Assembly (NCBI GenBank): GCA_018828825.1
Contig: JAHJUV010000050.1
Span: 1 to 26,169, forward strand
Origin: Planctomycetota bacterium
Lineage (GTDB): Bacteria > Planctomycetota > Phycisphaerae > Sedimentisphaerales > UBA12454
Length of the DNA stretch: 26,169 nucleotides
Reading direction: 5' to 3'
Numbering within the stretch: position 1 is the stretch's first letter; every line of letters begins with the position of its first letter. Positions 14,469 to 22,154 of the stretch are shown here, one piece after another. The notes under the pieces are model-generated. The model did no database searches and had not been told where the DNA came from. It saw nothing but the letters and a program-made list of their open reading frames with translations. A program made the translations under genes and the position numbers.

Positions 14469-15521
14469 TTACTCGCCCTGCGGTTTTGAAATATTATATC
14501 TTTCGAGCAGCCGATTCAATTTCCGTCTCTCAAGCCCGAGAATTTTTGCCGCCGCCAGCTTCCTGCCGCTGGTAGAGTTAAGGGCCTGAACAATAACTTT
14601 TCGCTGTGCTTCATCAAGCGTAGGCAGACGGGCCTGGCCATTTTCCATAGGGGCCGCTACAAGAATTTCTGTCGGGAGCGATGCGGGAGTAATCCGTTCT
14701 GTGTCTGTCAGGACATAAGCCCTTTCCATCACATTCGCAAGTTCACGTATATTGCCCGGCCAGTGGTAATCGATAAGAAGTTTTTTAACCTCATCGCTTA
14801 AAACCCTATAAGGTTCATTATATAACTCGGCCTGACGGGCAAGAAAATACTCCGCAAGACAAAGAATATCCTCCGGTCTTTCCCTTAGCGGCGGGACATC
14901 AACTGTTACGACGTTGAGCCGGTAGAACAAATCCGCGCGGAATTTATTTTCATCAACCTGCTGTTTTAAGTTCCGGTTTGTCGCACAGAGCACCCGGACG
15001 TTTATCGGGTGTGATTTAACCGAGCCTACCGGCGTAACAGTCGATTCCTGCAGAACACGCAAGAGCTTTGCCTGTAAATCGAGCGGTATTTCGCTGATTT
15101 CGTCGAGGAATATTGTCCCTTTATCGGCGGCCCTGAAGAAACCGAGCGTATCGCTCACGGCGCCGGTAAACGCTCCCCTAACGTGGCCGAATAACTGGCT
15201 TTCAAATAACTGCCCGGTCAGCGTCGTACAGTCGACAGGGACAAATACCTCCTTTGCCCTATCGCTGCAAAAGTGTATTCGGCGGGCAACCATTTCCTTG
15301 CCCGCACCGGTTTCGCCGCTGATTATCATAGAACACTGCCTTGAGGCGACAGTATTGATGGTTTCAAGAATGGATTCAAAGGCGGGCGATGTGCCGATGA
15401 CGAACTCGTCGCGCATAACCTGACTGCCAGACGCAGCCGAAGCATCACCCTTTACGGGGCCAAGCCCCAGCGTAATTTTCCCTTTTACCATTTCCACTAT
15501 ACGCGCAGAAAAAACTCTCAA
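14469..15521 (-). CDS. Sigma-54-dependent transcriptional activator without receiver domain
   Basis: The protein is 350 residues long if it starts at TTG 15521; ATG 15491 is the alternative. An in-frame stop near 15545 rules out an N-terminal receiver. The AAA+ domain has Walker A GETGAGKE (69-76), the sigma-54 contact loop GAFTGA (116-121), Walker B GTIFLDEI (D140/E141), and the arginine region FRADLFYRLNVV followed by PLRERPEDI. The C-terminus has a Fis-type helix-turn-helix (RKLAAAKILGLERRKLNRLLERY). Such proteins bind upstream sites and remodel RNA polymerase-sigma-54. With no receiver, PAS or GAF domain visible, control may be by a partner, as in PspF, or through the short N-terminal tail. 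It lies between apbE and the rnf operon, divergent from rnf. Its targets are unknown, and I found no clear -24/-12 site before rnf. Confidence 0.92.
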   Translation of the reverse strand: MRVFSARIVEMVKGKITLGLGPVKGDASAASGSQVMRDEFVIGTSPAFESILETINTVASRQCSMIISGETGAGKEMVARRIHFCSDRAKEVFVPVDCTTLTGQLFESQLFGHVRGAFTGAVSDTLGFFRAADKGTIFLDEISEIPLDLQAKLLRVLQESTVTPVGSVKSHPINVRVLCATNRNLKQQVDENKFRADLFYRLNVVTVDVPPLRERPEDILCLAEYFLARQAELYNEPYRVLSDEVKKLLIDYHWPGNIRELANVMERAYVLTDTERITPASLPTEILVAAPMENGQARLPTLDEAQRKVIVQALNSTSGRKLAAAKILGLERRKLNRLLERYNISKPQGE

Positions 15522-15925
15522 CTTTTCATAGCGTACTCGGAATTATCACTGTTCGGTACGCCATGCACACTTTGCGGGGGAGTTTGAGCGAACGTCTTCT
15601 CGGTCCTCCAAACTCCTGCCTGTACTATCTTGCGTATTTTATCTCGTCCCATAATGTGAATCAAGGCAAAAGTGGTATTTGGGGGGGAATTTTGTACGCC
15701 TATTTTTTTGCTATCCAGTTATGGTTTTATAGGACCTTAAAATATATTTATCATAACCCATTGTCTATAAAGGTGTTATATTACAAAAATTTTTAGGATA
15801 TAAGTTCACAACGCCGCAATTTATCGGACCTTATTTTTGGTTCTATACAGGTGCACTTTTAACGGCACGGTGTTTTTTATATCGCCCCTGCCAGCGAAGT
15901 ATTCCACAGATACAGTAAAATTGGC
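15522..15925. other. Intergenic stretch between the sigma-54 activator and the rnf operon
   Basis: AT-rich and without a supportable gene; the open frame at 15563-15796 has no family resemblance. GGACCTTA occurs twice (near 15733 and 15828). I could not find a sigma-54 GG-N10-GC element. It may hold binding sites for the adjacent activator, but none is identifiable by eye. Confidence 0.4.
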
Positions 15926-15954
15926 TTGAAAACTGTACCAATCTGGTTTATAAG
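15926..15954 (+). promoter_or_regulatory. Sigma-70 promoter of the rnf operon
   Basis: TTGAAA (15926-15931), a 17-bp spacer, TATAAG (15949-15954); each box matches the consensus at 5 of 6 positions. Transcription would start near 15961, leaving a leader of about 22 nt with AGG before the ATG at 15983. Confidence 0.55.
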
Positions 15955-15982
15955 GTTTCTTTTCCCTTTTAGGCACAGATTT

Positions 15983-16264
15983 ATGACAGACCAACAGCAG
16001 TGTCAAAACTGCGGTCAGAGACACAATTGCCAGGAAATTTACCGGCAGATGTCTAATTCGAAGGCTCCGAAAATCCTGTCAAAAGTTATACAGGCTTTTG
16101 TTGTGCCGCTGGTTATATTTATTCTTGTTCTTGCTGTGTCTGAAAAGCTTTTGGCCGAAAAACTGCAAAGTGAGGCTGGCAAAACCTTTACCGCCCTTGC
16201 GGTGTCGGTTTCGGCCGTTTTGCTGTATCTTGTAATTTTGAAACTCTGGAGACGAAAAAATTAA
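15983..16264 (+). CDS. Small two-helix membrane protein with N-terminal Cys motif, first gene of the rnf operon
   Basis: The protein has 93 residues from ATG 15983; the in-frame ATG at 15926 overlaps the promoter and has a poor ribosome site. The N-terminus reads MTDQQQCQNCGQRHNCQEIY: C7, C10 and C16, in the order CxxC...C. Two hydrophobic segments follow, about 40-56 (FVVPLVIFILVLAVSEKLL) and 69-87 (TALAVSVSAVLLYLVILKLW), with a basic end (RRKN). The layout of Cys cluster plus two membrane helices resembles RseC/RsxC-associated proteins, which often accompany Rnf, but the usual N-terminal RseC domain is missing. Its stop codon overlaps the rnfC start (ATTAA). It may help assemble or reduce Rnf; this is inference. 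Confidence 0.65.
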   Translation: MTDQQQCQNCGQRHNCQEIYRQMSNSKAPKILSKVIQAFVVPLVIFILVLAVSEKLLAEKLQSEAGKTFTALAVSVSAVLLYLVILKLWRRKN

Positions 16265-17624
16265 TACGCCGGGCAAACTTACCTTTAACGGCGGCGTTCA
16301 TCCGCCGGATTATAAAAAGCTCAGTTCGCAATGCGCCATAACATCAATCCCTGTACCCAAACAGCTTGCCATAATGCTCAGTCAGCACATCGGCGCTATA
16401 TGCAAACCTGTCGTTAATAAAAGAGACCATATAACCACAGGCCAGCTTATCGGCAACGCCGAGGCATTTGTATCAGCCCCGATTTATTCGCCTGTGAACG
16501 GAACGGTTAAGGACATCGCCCTTCAGTCCCATCCCGTACTCGGAAGAGCTGAGGCGATTATTATAGAATCCGATGAGGACAATTCGCCCAAACAGCCCTG
16601 TCCGGACAAGTTCAGTGCCGATTTCGACCCCCGCCGATTTCTGCCCGAACAGATTTTCGATGCCGTCAGAAAAGCCGGCATAGTCGGAATGGGCGGAGCA
16701 GGCTTTCCGACAAGCGTAAAAATAAAGGCAAATCCGAACTCGCCGATAAACACGATTATTATCAACGGCTGCGAGTGCGAACCTTTTATCACCTGTGATT
16801 ATCGCATAATGCTCGAATGGACGGTTCAGATTCTGACCGGCGTTTCTCTTATCGGCCGGGTGCTGAACTGCGACAACATTTATATCGCCATTGAGGACAA
16901 CAAGCCTGACGCTGTCGCGGCCTTTAAGCAGGCTATACAAAAAATGCCGAGCATATCAGGCATAAAAGTTGTCGCGGTAAAAACAAAATATCCGCAGGGC
17001 GACGAAAGACAGCTTATAAAATCGATTATCAACAAAAATGTCCCCACCGGCGGAATACCGCCGATGATTAATGTTCTCGTGGCAAATGTCGCTACCGCAG
17101 CGGCAATAGCTGAAGCGGTCGTATTAGACAATCCGCTCACGCACAGGGTAGTTACCATATCCGGCGGCGGAATTAAAAATCCCGGCAACTTTTACGCCCC
17201 TGTCGGCACAAGTGTATCTTATCTGATAGAGCTTGCCGGCGGCCTTAACAACGATGCCGTTAAAATCATCCTCGGCGGACCGATGATGGGCTTTGCCATC
17301 GCGGATTTGTCAACGCCAATAACTAAAACCGGCGGCGCTATTACAATCCTGACAGAAAAAGAAATTGGCCCGGCCAAACGAGGCCAGACCCCGTGTATCC
17401 GCTGCGGCAGATGTATTGAAGTTTGTCCGATGAACCTTAATCCCACAAAAATAGCACACGCGGCCAAACACAATCTGCTCGAAACAGCTGAAGAATATTA
17501 TATGTCCGCCTGTATCGACTGCGGCTGCTGCACTTATACCTGCCCGGCAAATATAGAACTTTCAGGATTTATAAAAACAGGAAAAATTCTCGTCGCAAGG
17601 CAAAAAAAGCTTATGCCGAAATAA
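16260..17624 (+). CDS. rnfC: Rnf electron-transport complex subunit RnfC (ATT start)
   Basis: RnfC is the peripheral subunit that binds NADH and flavin and carries two 4Fe-4S clusters. The conserved N-terminus (LTFNGGVHPPDYKKLSS, then VPKQLAIMLSQHIGA) lies upstream of the first ATG (16374) in the same frame. The frame opens only at 16242 and has no ATG, GTG or TTG before those residues. GGAGA (16248-16252) lies 7 nt before ATT 16260, so ATT is the best start, giving 454 residues. Other features: a biotinyl-like/SLBB N-terminal part (VSAPIYSPVNGTVKDI), the nucleotide-site GMGGAGFPTSVK, INGCECEPFITCDY, and the clusters CIRCGRCIEVCP (from 379) and CIDCGCCTYTCP (from 418). The start overlaps the preceding stop by 3 bases. 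Confidence 0.95.
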   Translation: MNTPGKLTFNGGVHPPDYKKLSSQCAITSIPVPKQLAIMLSQHIGAICKPVVNKRDHITTGQLIGNAEAFVSAPIYSPVNGTVKDIALQSHPVLGRAEAIIIESDEDNSPKQPCPDKFSADFDPRRFLPEQIFDAVRKAGIVGMGGAGFPTSVKIKANPNSPINTIIINGCECEPFITCDYRIMLEWTVQILTGVSLIGRVLNCDNIYIAIEDNKPDAVAAFKQAIQKMPSISGIKVVAVKTKYPQGDERQLIKSIINKNVPTGGIPPMINVLVANVATAAAIAEAVVLDNPLTHRVVTISGGGIKNPGNFYAPVGTSVSYLIELAGGLNNDAVKIILGGPMMGFAIADLSTPITKTGGAITILTEKEIGPAKRGQTPCIRCGRCIEVCPMNLNPTKIAHAAKHNLLETAEEYYMSACIDCGCCTYTCPANIELSGFIKTGKILVARQKKLMPK

Positions 17625-17641
17625 TGGTTCAGGAAAAATAA

Positions 17642-18670
17642 ATGGCACAAAATATAATAGTTTCGCCTTCGCCCCATATATACAAGCGGCACTCGACACA
17701 GTCGGTTATGCTCGATGTGATAATCGGCCTCGTTCCAGCTATGATAGCCGCTGTGATATTTTTCCGCACCAAGGCCGTGGTACTTACGCTCGTTTGCGTC
17801 GCATCCTGCTGCCTGACGGAATGGCTCTGCAATCTGCTTAGAAAAAAACCCAATTCACTGGGCGATTTAAGCGCTGTTATAACAGGCATGATTCTTGCTT
17901 TCTCAGTTCCACCCACTTTGCCATATTGGGCCATGATAATCGGAAGCGTCTTTGCGATAGCAATCGGCAAAATGGTTTTCGGCGGACTGGGCGCAAACAT
18001 CTTCAATCCGGCGATGGCAGGGAGATGTTTCCTGACTGCCTGTTTCGGAACAATGATGACAACATGGACGGTTCCGGCTACAATAGACCCTAATATGCCG
18101 CAGGTTGGCACAGTTTCACAGGTGCCCACCGTCATAACACAAGCAACGCCGCTTGCGTTAATCAAAGAAGTAATTAAAAATAAATCTGCTGAGCAGGACG
18201 AAAAAATCGCCGCTATTAAAGGCATCTTCAAAAATATGTTCATAGGTTCCACCGGCGGTTGTCTGGGCGAGACAAGCTCTCTTGCCCTGCTGATTGGCGG
18301 GGTGTATTTACTGATAAGAAAGACCATAAGCTGGATTATCCCGACGGCTGTGCTTGGCTCGGCGTTCATCTGCGCTTTTATCGCCTGCGAGCTCGACCCT
18401 CAGCATTCTGTTGCGCCCTGGATACATCTGGCCAGCGGCGGACTTTTAATCTGTGCTTTCTTTATCGCGACCGACCCAGTAACGGCACCACTTACGAAAA
18501 AAGGTATGTGGATTTTCGGCGCAGGTGTAGGGGCTTTGACAATGCTTATAAGGCTGGTGGGCGAATATCCGGAAGGTGTAATGTTTGCCATACTGCTTAT
18601 GAATTCCGTAACGCCGCTGATTGACCGCTTCACAAAGCTTACGCCGGCAGGAGGAAAACCCAATGCTTAA
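17642..18670 (+). CDS. rnfD: Rnf complex membrane subunit RnfD
   Basis: The 342-residue integral membrane protein has about nine or ten helices and belongs to the NqrB/RnfD family. It starts SPSPHIYKRHST, typical of RnfD N-termini. GLGANIFNPAMAGRCF (115-130) is a family signature. TVITQATPLALI (163-174) is the usual position of covalently bound FMN, with Thr169 the likely attachment site (the first motif residue is TQAT instead of SGAT). A second motif, STGGCLGETSSLALLIGG, follows, and ATDPVTAPLTKKG near the C-terminus is also typical. AGGA precedes the ATG. The gene overlaps rnfG by 8 bp. Confidence 0.95.
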   Translation: MAQNIIVSPSPHIYKRHSTQSVMLDVIIGLVPAMIAAVIFFRTKAVVLTLVCVASCCLTEWLCNLLRKKPNSLGDLSAVITGMILAFSVPPTLPYWAMIIGSVFAIAIGKMVFGGLGANIFNPAMAGRCFLTACFGTMMTTWTVPATIDPNMPQVGTVSQVPTVITQATPLALIKEVIKNKSAEQDEKIAAIKGIFKNMFIGSTGGCLGETSSLALLIGGVYLLIRKTISWIIPTAVLGSAFICAFIACELDPQHSVAPWIHLASGGLLICAFFIATDPVTAPLTKKGMWIFGAGVGALTMLIRLVGEYPEGVMFAILLMNSVTPLIDRFTKLTPAGGKPNA

Positions 18671-19283
18671 AATGATAGGGCATTATATTAAAGAAAGCTG
18701 GCTGCTGGTTGTCTCTGCCTTCGTATTCGGCCTTCTAATTGCCGTTACAAACGCTGCGTGGCAGCCGAAAATAATACAAAATAAGATAACCAAGCTCGAC
18801 AGCCTGATGAACGTCCTGATAGCAGATGCAAAATTTGAACTTATTCTTTCCGATGTCCCGGTCGAGACGGGCAGGGGTAAAATCGCAAAAAGCAATATTT
18901 ACAAGGCAACTGCTTCTGACGGCAATTGTGTCGGTTTCTGCTTCGGAGCCGAGGGCTCGGGCTTTGCCGACAAGATTGAGCTTGTCGTAGCCGTCGATGC
19001 GGAATTTAAAACGATCATGGGCTACAGCGTTCTGTCAAGCAACGAAACGCCGGGGTTTGGAGACAGGATTACACAAGACTATTTCCGCAATCAGTTTATC
19101 GGCGCCCCCGCGGCAATTTTGAACCTTACAAAAAAGGGCGATGATAAAAAAATAGACGATGAAATTGTGGCCATAAGCGGAGCAACGGTAAGCAGTACCG
19201 CGGTCGTTGATATCTTTAATAACTATCTCAAACAAATAAGAGAAAAGCTGGCAGGCGAAGGAAAACTCGCAGATGGAAAATAA
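18663..19283 (+). CDS. rnfG: Rnf complex FMN-binding subunit RnfG
   Basis: The protein has 206 residues from ATG 18663, chosen because AGGAGG (18649-18654) sits 8 nt upstream; an earlier in-frame ATG (18621) lies inside rnfD. One membrane helix (about 13-30) anchors a periplasmic FMN-binding domain. Motifs: VVAVDAEFKTIMGYSVLSSNETPGFGD, given by its core NETPGFG (127-133), and ISGATVSSTAVVD with Thr175 as the FMN attachment site recognised by ApbE. The C-terminal 11 bp overlap rnfE. Confidence 0.94.
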   Translation: MLKMIGHYIKESWLLVVSAFVFGLLIAVTNAAWQPKIIQNKITKLDSLMNVLIADAKFELILSDVPVETGRGKIAKSNIYKATASDGNCVGFCFGAEGSGFADKIELVVAVDAEFKTIMGYSVLSSNETPGFGDRITQDYFRNQFIGAPAAILNLTKKGDDKKIDDEIVAISGATVSSTAVVDIFNNYLKQIREKLAGEGKLADGK

Positions 19284-19881
19284 AGCGCCTACCGTGTCGA
19301 ACGTTTTCACAGCGGGTCTGTGGCGGGAAAACCCTATCCTAAGGCTTCTGCTCGGTATGTGTCCGACACTTGCGGTTACAACCGCGGTAAAGCCGGCGCT
19401 TACGATGGGATTGAGCGTAATTTTCGTTCTGCTCTGCAGTAATATCGTCGTCAGCCTGATGAGAAAACTGCTCAAGCCACACCTGCGAATTTTAATGTTC
19501 ACTCTCGCAATCGCGACATTTGTAACTATAGCGGATTTGTTCCTCAAGGCCTTTCAGCCTGAAATGAGCGCGGTGCTCGGGCCTTATGTTCCGCTTATTA
19601 TCGTTAATTGCATAATTATCTGCAGGGCCGAGGCTTGCGCAAGCAAGAACGGTTTGTTCGTAAGTGTAATCGACGCTATTGGAATGGGTATCGGGTTTAC
19701 GGTTGTGCTGTGCATTCTCGGCGGAATAAGAGAGTTGCTGGCAACCGGTATGATTTTCGATATTCCAGTTATGTGGAAAGGTTTTATGCCTTTGTCGGCG
19801 ATGAGAATGCCGGTCGGTGCGTTTATTACGCTCGGGCTTATACTTGGACTTGTTAATATGCTAACAGCCAAAAAATCCTGA
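19273..19881 (+). CDS. rnfE: Rnf complex membrane subunit RnfE
   Basis: The 202-residue protein has six helices (NqrD/RnfE family) and is paired with RnfA. Its N-terminus has LWRENPILRLLLGMCPTLAVT with Cys30, and the second half-membrane loop has LIIVNCIIICRAEA with Cys113. Together with C29 and C117 of RnfA, these are the residues known to hold a membrane-embedded 2Fe-2S cluster at the RnfA/RnfE interface. AAGGA lies about 10 nt before the ATG, inside the end of rnfG. Confidence 0.95.
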   Translation: MENKAPTVSNVFTAGLWRENPILRLLLGMCPTLAVTTAVKPALTMGLSVIFVLLCSNIVVSLMRKLLKPHLRILMFTLAIATFVTIADLFLKAFQPEMSAVLGPYVPLIIVNCIIICRAEACASKNGLFVSVIDAIGMGIGFTVVLCILGGIRELLATGMIFDIPVMWKGFMPLSAMRMPVGAFITLGLILGLVNMLTAKKS

Positions 19882-19892
19882 AAGGTTCGGGA

Positions 19893-20483
19893 ATGGATAA
19901 AATTTATGTATTATTAATGGCGTTTATTTCGATAGTTATCGTAAATAACCTCGTCTTTACAAAATTCCTCGGTATCTGTCCGTATTTGGGCGTATCGGGC
20001 AGAATCGATATGGCCTTCGGAATGGGAATGGCGGTAACATTTGTTGTTACGCTTGCCGGCACACTCACCTGGCTTATCGACCATTTTGTTTTAATGCCGT
20101 ACGGCCTGGAGGTAACACGGTATATATGCTACATTCTCGTTATTGCCGGCGCTGTGCAGCTCGTCGAGATGTATCTTAGAAAATTTTTCCCGCCTCTGTA
20201 CGAAAGTTTCGGAATCTTTCTGCCGCTGATTACTACTAATTGCGCGATTCTCGGGTTGTGCCTCTTCATCAATCTCTGGGGCATCGATAACTTTATCGAA
20301 ACGGTTGTTCTGAGTTTCGGAGCGGGTATCGGCTTTACACTGGCGATATGCATAATGGCGGGAATTCGCGAAAATCTAAAAACCGCAGATGTACCGGACA
20401 GCCTTAAAGGCGCGCCGATTACGCTGATTACCGCAGGATTGCTGACGCTTGCGTTTATGGGCTTTGCCGGAATGATTAAATAG
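19893..20483 (+). CDS. rnfA: Rnf complex membrane subunit RnfA
   Basis: The 196-residue protein has six helices (NqrE/RnfA family). It has NNLVFTKFLGICPYLGVS (Cys29) and PLITTNCAILG (Cys117), the ligands of the intramembrane 2Fe-2S cluster shared with RnfE. GAGIGFTLAICIMAGIRENL is the conserved fifth-helix region. It starts 11 bp after rnfE, with AAAGG upstream. Length and topology are standard. Confidence 0.96.
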   Translation: MDKIYVLLMAFISIVIVNNLVFTKFLGICPYLGVSGRIDMAFGMGMAVTFVVTLAGTLTWLIDHFVLMPYGLEVTRYICYILVIAGAVQLVEMYLRKFFPPLYESFGIFLPLITTNCAILGLCLFINLWGIDNFIETVVLSFGAGIGFTLAICIMAGIRENLKTADVPDSLKGAPITLITAGLLTLAFMGFAGMIK

Positions 20484-20494
20484 GAAAATTGCAA

Positions 20495-21340
20495 ATGATT
20501 TTGGCTGATATAATAACATTGTGGAACAGTTCCTGGCCGGCCGGCGTAACTATGCTCGCTTTGGGAGTGGGCTTTTCCATTGTCCTCCTCATCGCCGACA
20601 AAAAACTCAAGGTCAAGATGGACCCAAAAATCGAGCAGGTATCAAAAGCTCTGCCGGGAATAGATTGCGGAGCTTGCGGATTTGCCGGCTGTTCCTCCTA
20701 CGCCAAGGCTGTTGTGCAAAATCCGGAAATTATCGGTAAATGCGCGCCCGGCGGAGGCAAAGTATCAGAAAAAATAGCGGAAATTCTCAGCCTTTCTGTA
20801 AGTGGTTCCGATATACCTGTAAGACCGATAGTTCACTGCAGAGCTCACAAAGACGACAAAACCTTTTTCGGCCAATACGACGGCATACCGACCTGTACCA
20901 GCGCCAATGCTCTTGCGAACGTGCAGGGATGCAAATTCGGCTGCCTCGGTTTCGGCGACTGCAAGGCGTCCTGTAAATTCGGGGCGATTAAAATCATCAA
21001 CGGTCTTGCAACTATCGACTATGAAAAATGTACCGGCTGTACGGCCTGTTCAAAGGCCTGCCCGCAGCAGGGACTTATCGAAATGGTCCCGTTCAGCCAT
21101 TCTGCTATGATGACTGTCGCCTGCAGAAGCCAGGAAAACGGGAAAGACACAAAGGCTTTCTGCAAAGTCGGCTGTATAGGATGCAAACTGTGTACAAAAC
21201 AAAACGAAGCGTTTGTAATGGCAACAAACTTTGCGAAGCTCGATTACAAAAAATACCAGCCCGGCGAAACTTGCGAGACGGCTAAAAAGAAATGCCCTAC
21301 CGGAGTAATCATCTATCGCGGCAAGGATGCACCTGCTTAA
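20495..21340 (+). CDS. rnfB: Rnf complex ferredoxin-like subunit RnfB
   Basis: The protein has 281 residues from ATG 20495, with AGGA 9 nt upstream (TTG 20489 is less likely). An N-terminal membrane helix (about 17-34) is followed by the RnfB Fe-S domain: C58, C61, C66 and C83 (IDCGACGFAGC...KCAPGG). Next are two ferredoxin-type sets, C146/C150/C156/C160 and C179/C182/C185/C189. A further set, C223/C227/C230/C233 with C260/C267 (CKVGCIGCKLC, then CPTG), suggests at least one extra cluster, as in the longer RnfB of acetogens compared with the short proteobacterial form. RnfB takes electrons from reduced ferredoxin and passes them inward. It is the last gene of the operon. Confidence 0.94.
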   Translation: MILADIITLWNSSWPAGVTMLALGVGFSIVLLIADKKLKVKMDPKIEQVSKALPGIDCGACGFAGCSSYAKAVVQNPEIIGKCAPGGGKVSEKIAEILSLSVSGSDIPVRPIVHCRAHKDDKTFFGQYDGIPTCTSANALANVQGCKFGCLGFGDCKASCKFGAIKIINGLATIDYEKCTGCTACSKACPQQGLIEMVPFSHSAMMTVACRSQENGKDTKAFCKVGCIGCKLCTKQNEAFVMATNFAKLDYKKYQPGETCETAKKKCPTGVIIYRGKDAPA

Positions 21341-21372
21341 TAATCCCCTATAAAGCACAAGAACAAGACTTT

Positions 21373-22077
21373 TTACTTTAAGCCTTCCTGCCCTTTTGGT
21401 TCTTTCATCTTGTCAATATTTTTGGCCTCTTTGGGCATTTTTCTCGGCATTTGCACCTGCACGCCGAGTCTGCCTAATTGACCGGCAACTTCAGGCTGAT
21501 ACGGGTCAAGCTCGAACGCTCTCCGCAGATACATCTCGGCATTGGGCCTGTCGCCTTTCATCAGGTAAAAATTGCCCAGTTGTTTATTTATAACAACCGA
21601 ATTCGGCGCCAGACGGTGCGCCTGCAGATAGCACGAAAGAGCATATTCCTCAAGGCCTCTTGCCTGGAATGCTCGGCCGAGAAGCAGCGAGTGTTTTGCG
21701 CTTACGCTGGCCTGGCTCATATACATATCCGCAATTACTTCGCCTCTTTGCGTATCGCCCTTGTCAACAAGCAGTTTTGCGATAGAGGCCTGGGCATCGT
21801 GATGTATCGGCTCAAACGCAAGGGTCTTGTTATATTCCCATTCAGCCTTGTCCCACTGACCTTCGCTGTGATAAAGCCTGCCCAACTCGTAATGCGTCTT
21901 GGCGTCGGCGTACTTTTTGTCGAGCTGCTTGAGCAGCTCCGTCTTTTGACGGTCGCTCTGGCTGGTAAGTTCCTTATCGCTGATTTTTTCCCCGGTTATG
22001 GTTTTCTGCCCTCCGCCGCAGCCGCTGAGAATCGCACAAACCAATACTATAATCAGGACTTTGAAAATCATTTTCAT
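21373..22077 (-). CDS. TPR-repeat outer-membrane lipoprotein
   Basis: The 234-residue protein has a signal peptide and a clear lipobox, ILSGC (Cys20), followed by a Gly-rich stretch. At least four TPR-like units lie between about 55 and 205: AKTHYELGRLYHSEGQWDKAEWEYNKTLAFEP, then a less regular repeat, then the repeat at about 131-160 ending YLQAHRLAPNS, then NKQLGNFYLMKGDRPNAEMYLRRAFELDP. Each shows the W/Y-G-Y-A-F-A-P pattern. The C-terminal tail (about 210-234) is Lys/Pro/Met-rich. PilF/PilW-type pilotins have this layout, but no pilus genes are near, so I give no specific function. AGGA precedes the ATG. It is downstream of gyrB on the same strand and convergent with rnfB. Confidence 0.8.
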   Translation of the reverse strand: MKMIFKVLIIVLVCAILSGCGGGQKTITGEKISDKELTSQSDRQKTELLKQLDKKYADAKTHYELGRLYHSEGQWDKAEWEYNKTLAFEPIHHDAQASIAKLLVDKGDTQRGEVIADMYMSQASVSAKHSLLLGRAFQARGLEEYALSCYLQAHRLAPNSVVINKQLGNFYLMKGDRPNAEMYLRRAFELDPYQPEVAGQLGRLGVQVQMPRKMPKEAKNIDKMKEPKGQEGLK

Positions 22078-22154
22078 CTCTCAATCCTTTCATTCTATTT
22101 CCATAAGTACGGCATTAGTATGAATACTGTAATAGATAATTTCAAGCATTAAAT

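Noticed and set aside
15563..15796. Plus-strand ORF of 77 codons upstream of rnf
   Set aside because: It lies in AT-rich sequence with no ribosome site and no family pattern. The aromatic-rich end reflects base composition.
16253..16264. Programmed frameshift at the A-run joining the small membrane protein to RnfC
   Set aside because: A AAA AAT is a slippery heptamer in frame, but a -1 slip leads to the wrong frame; rnfC needs +1. An ATT start with a good ribosome site explains the data more simply.
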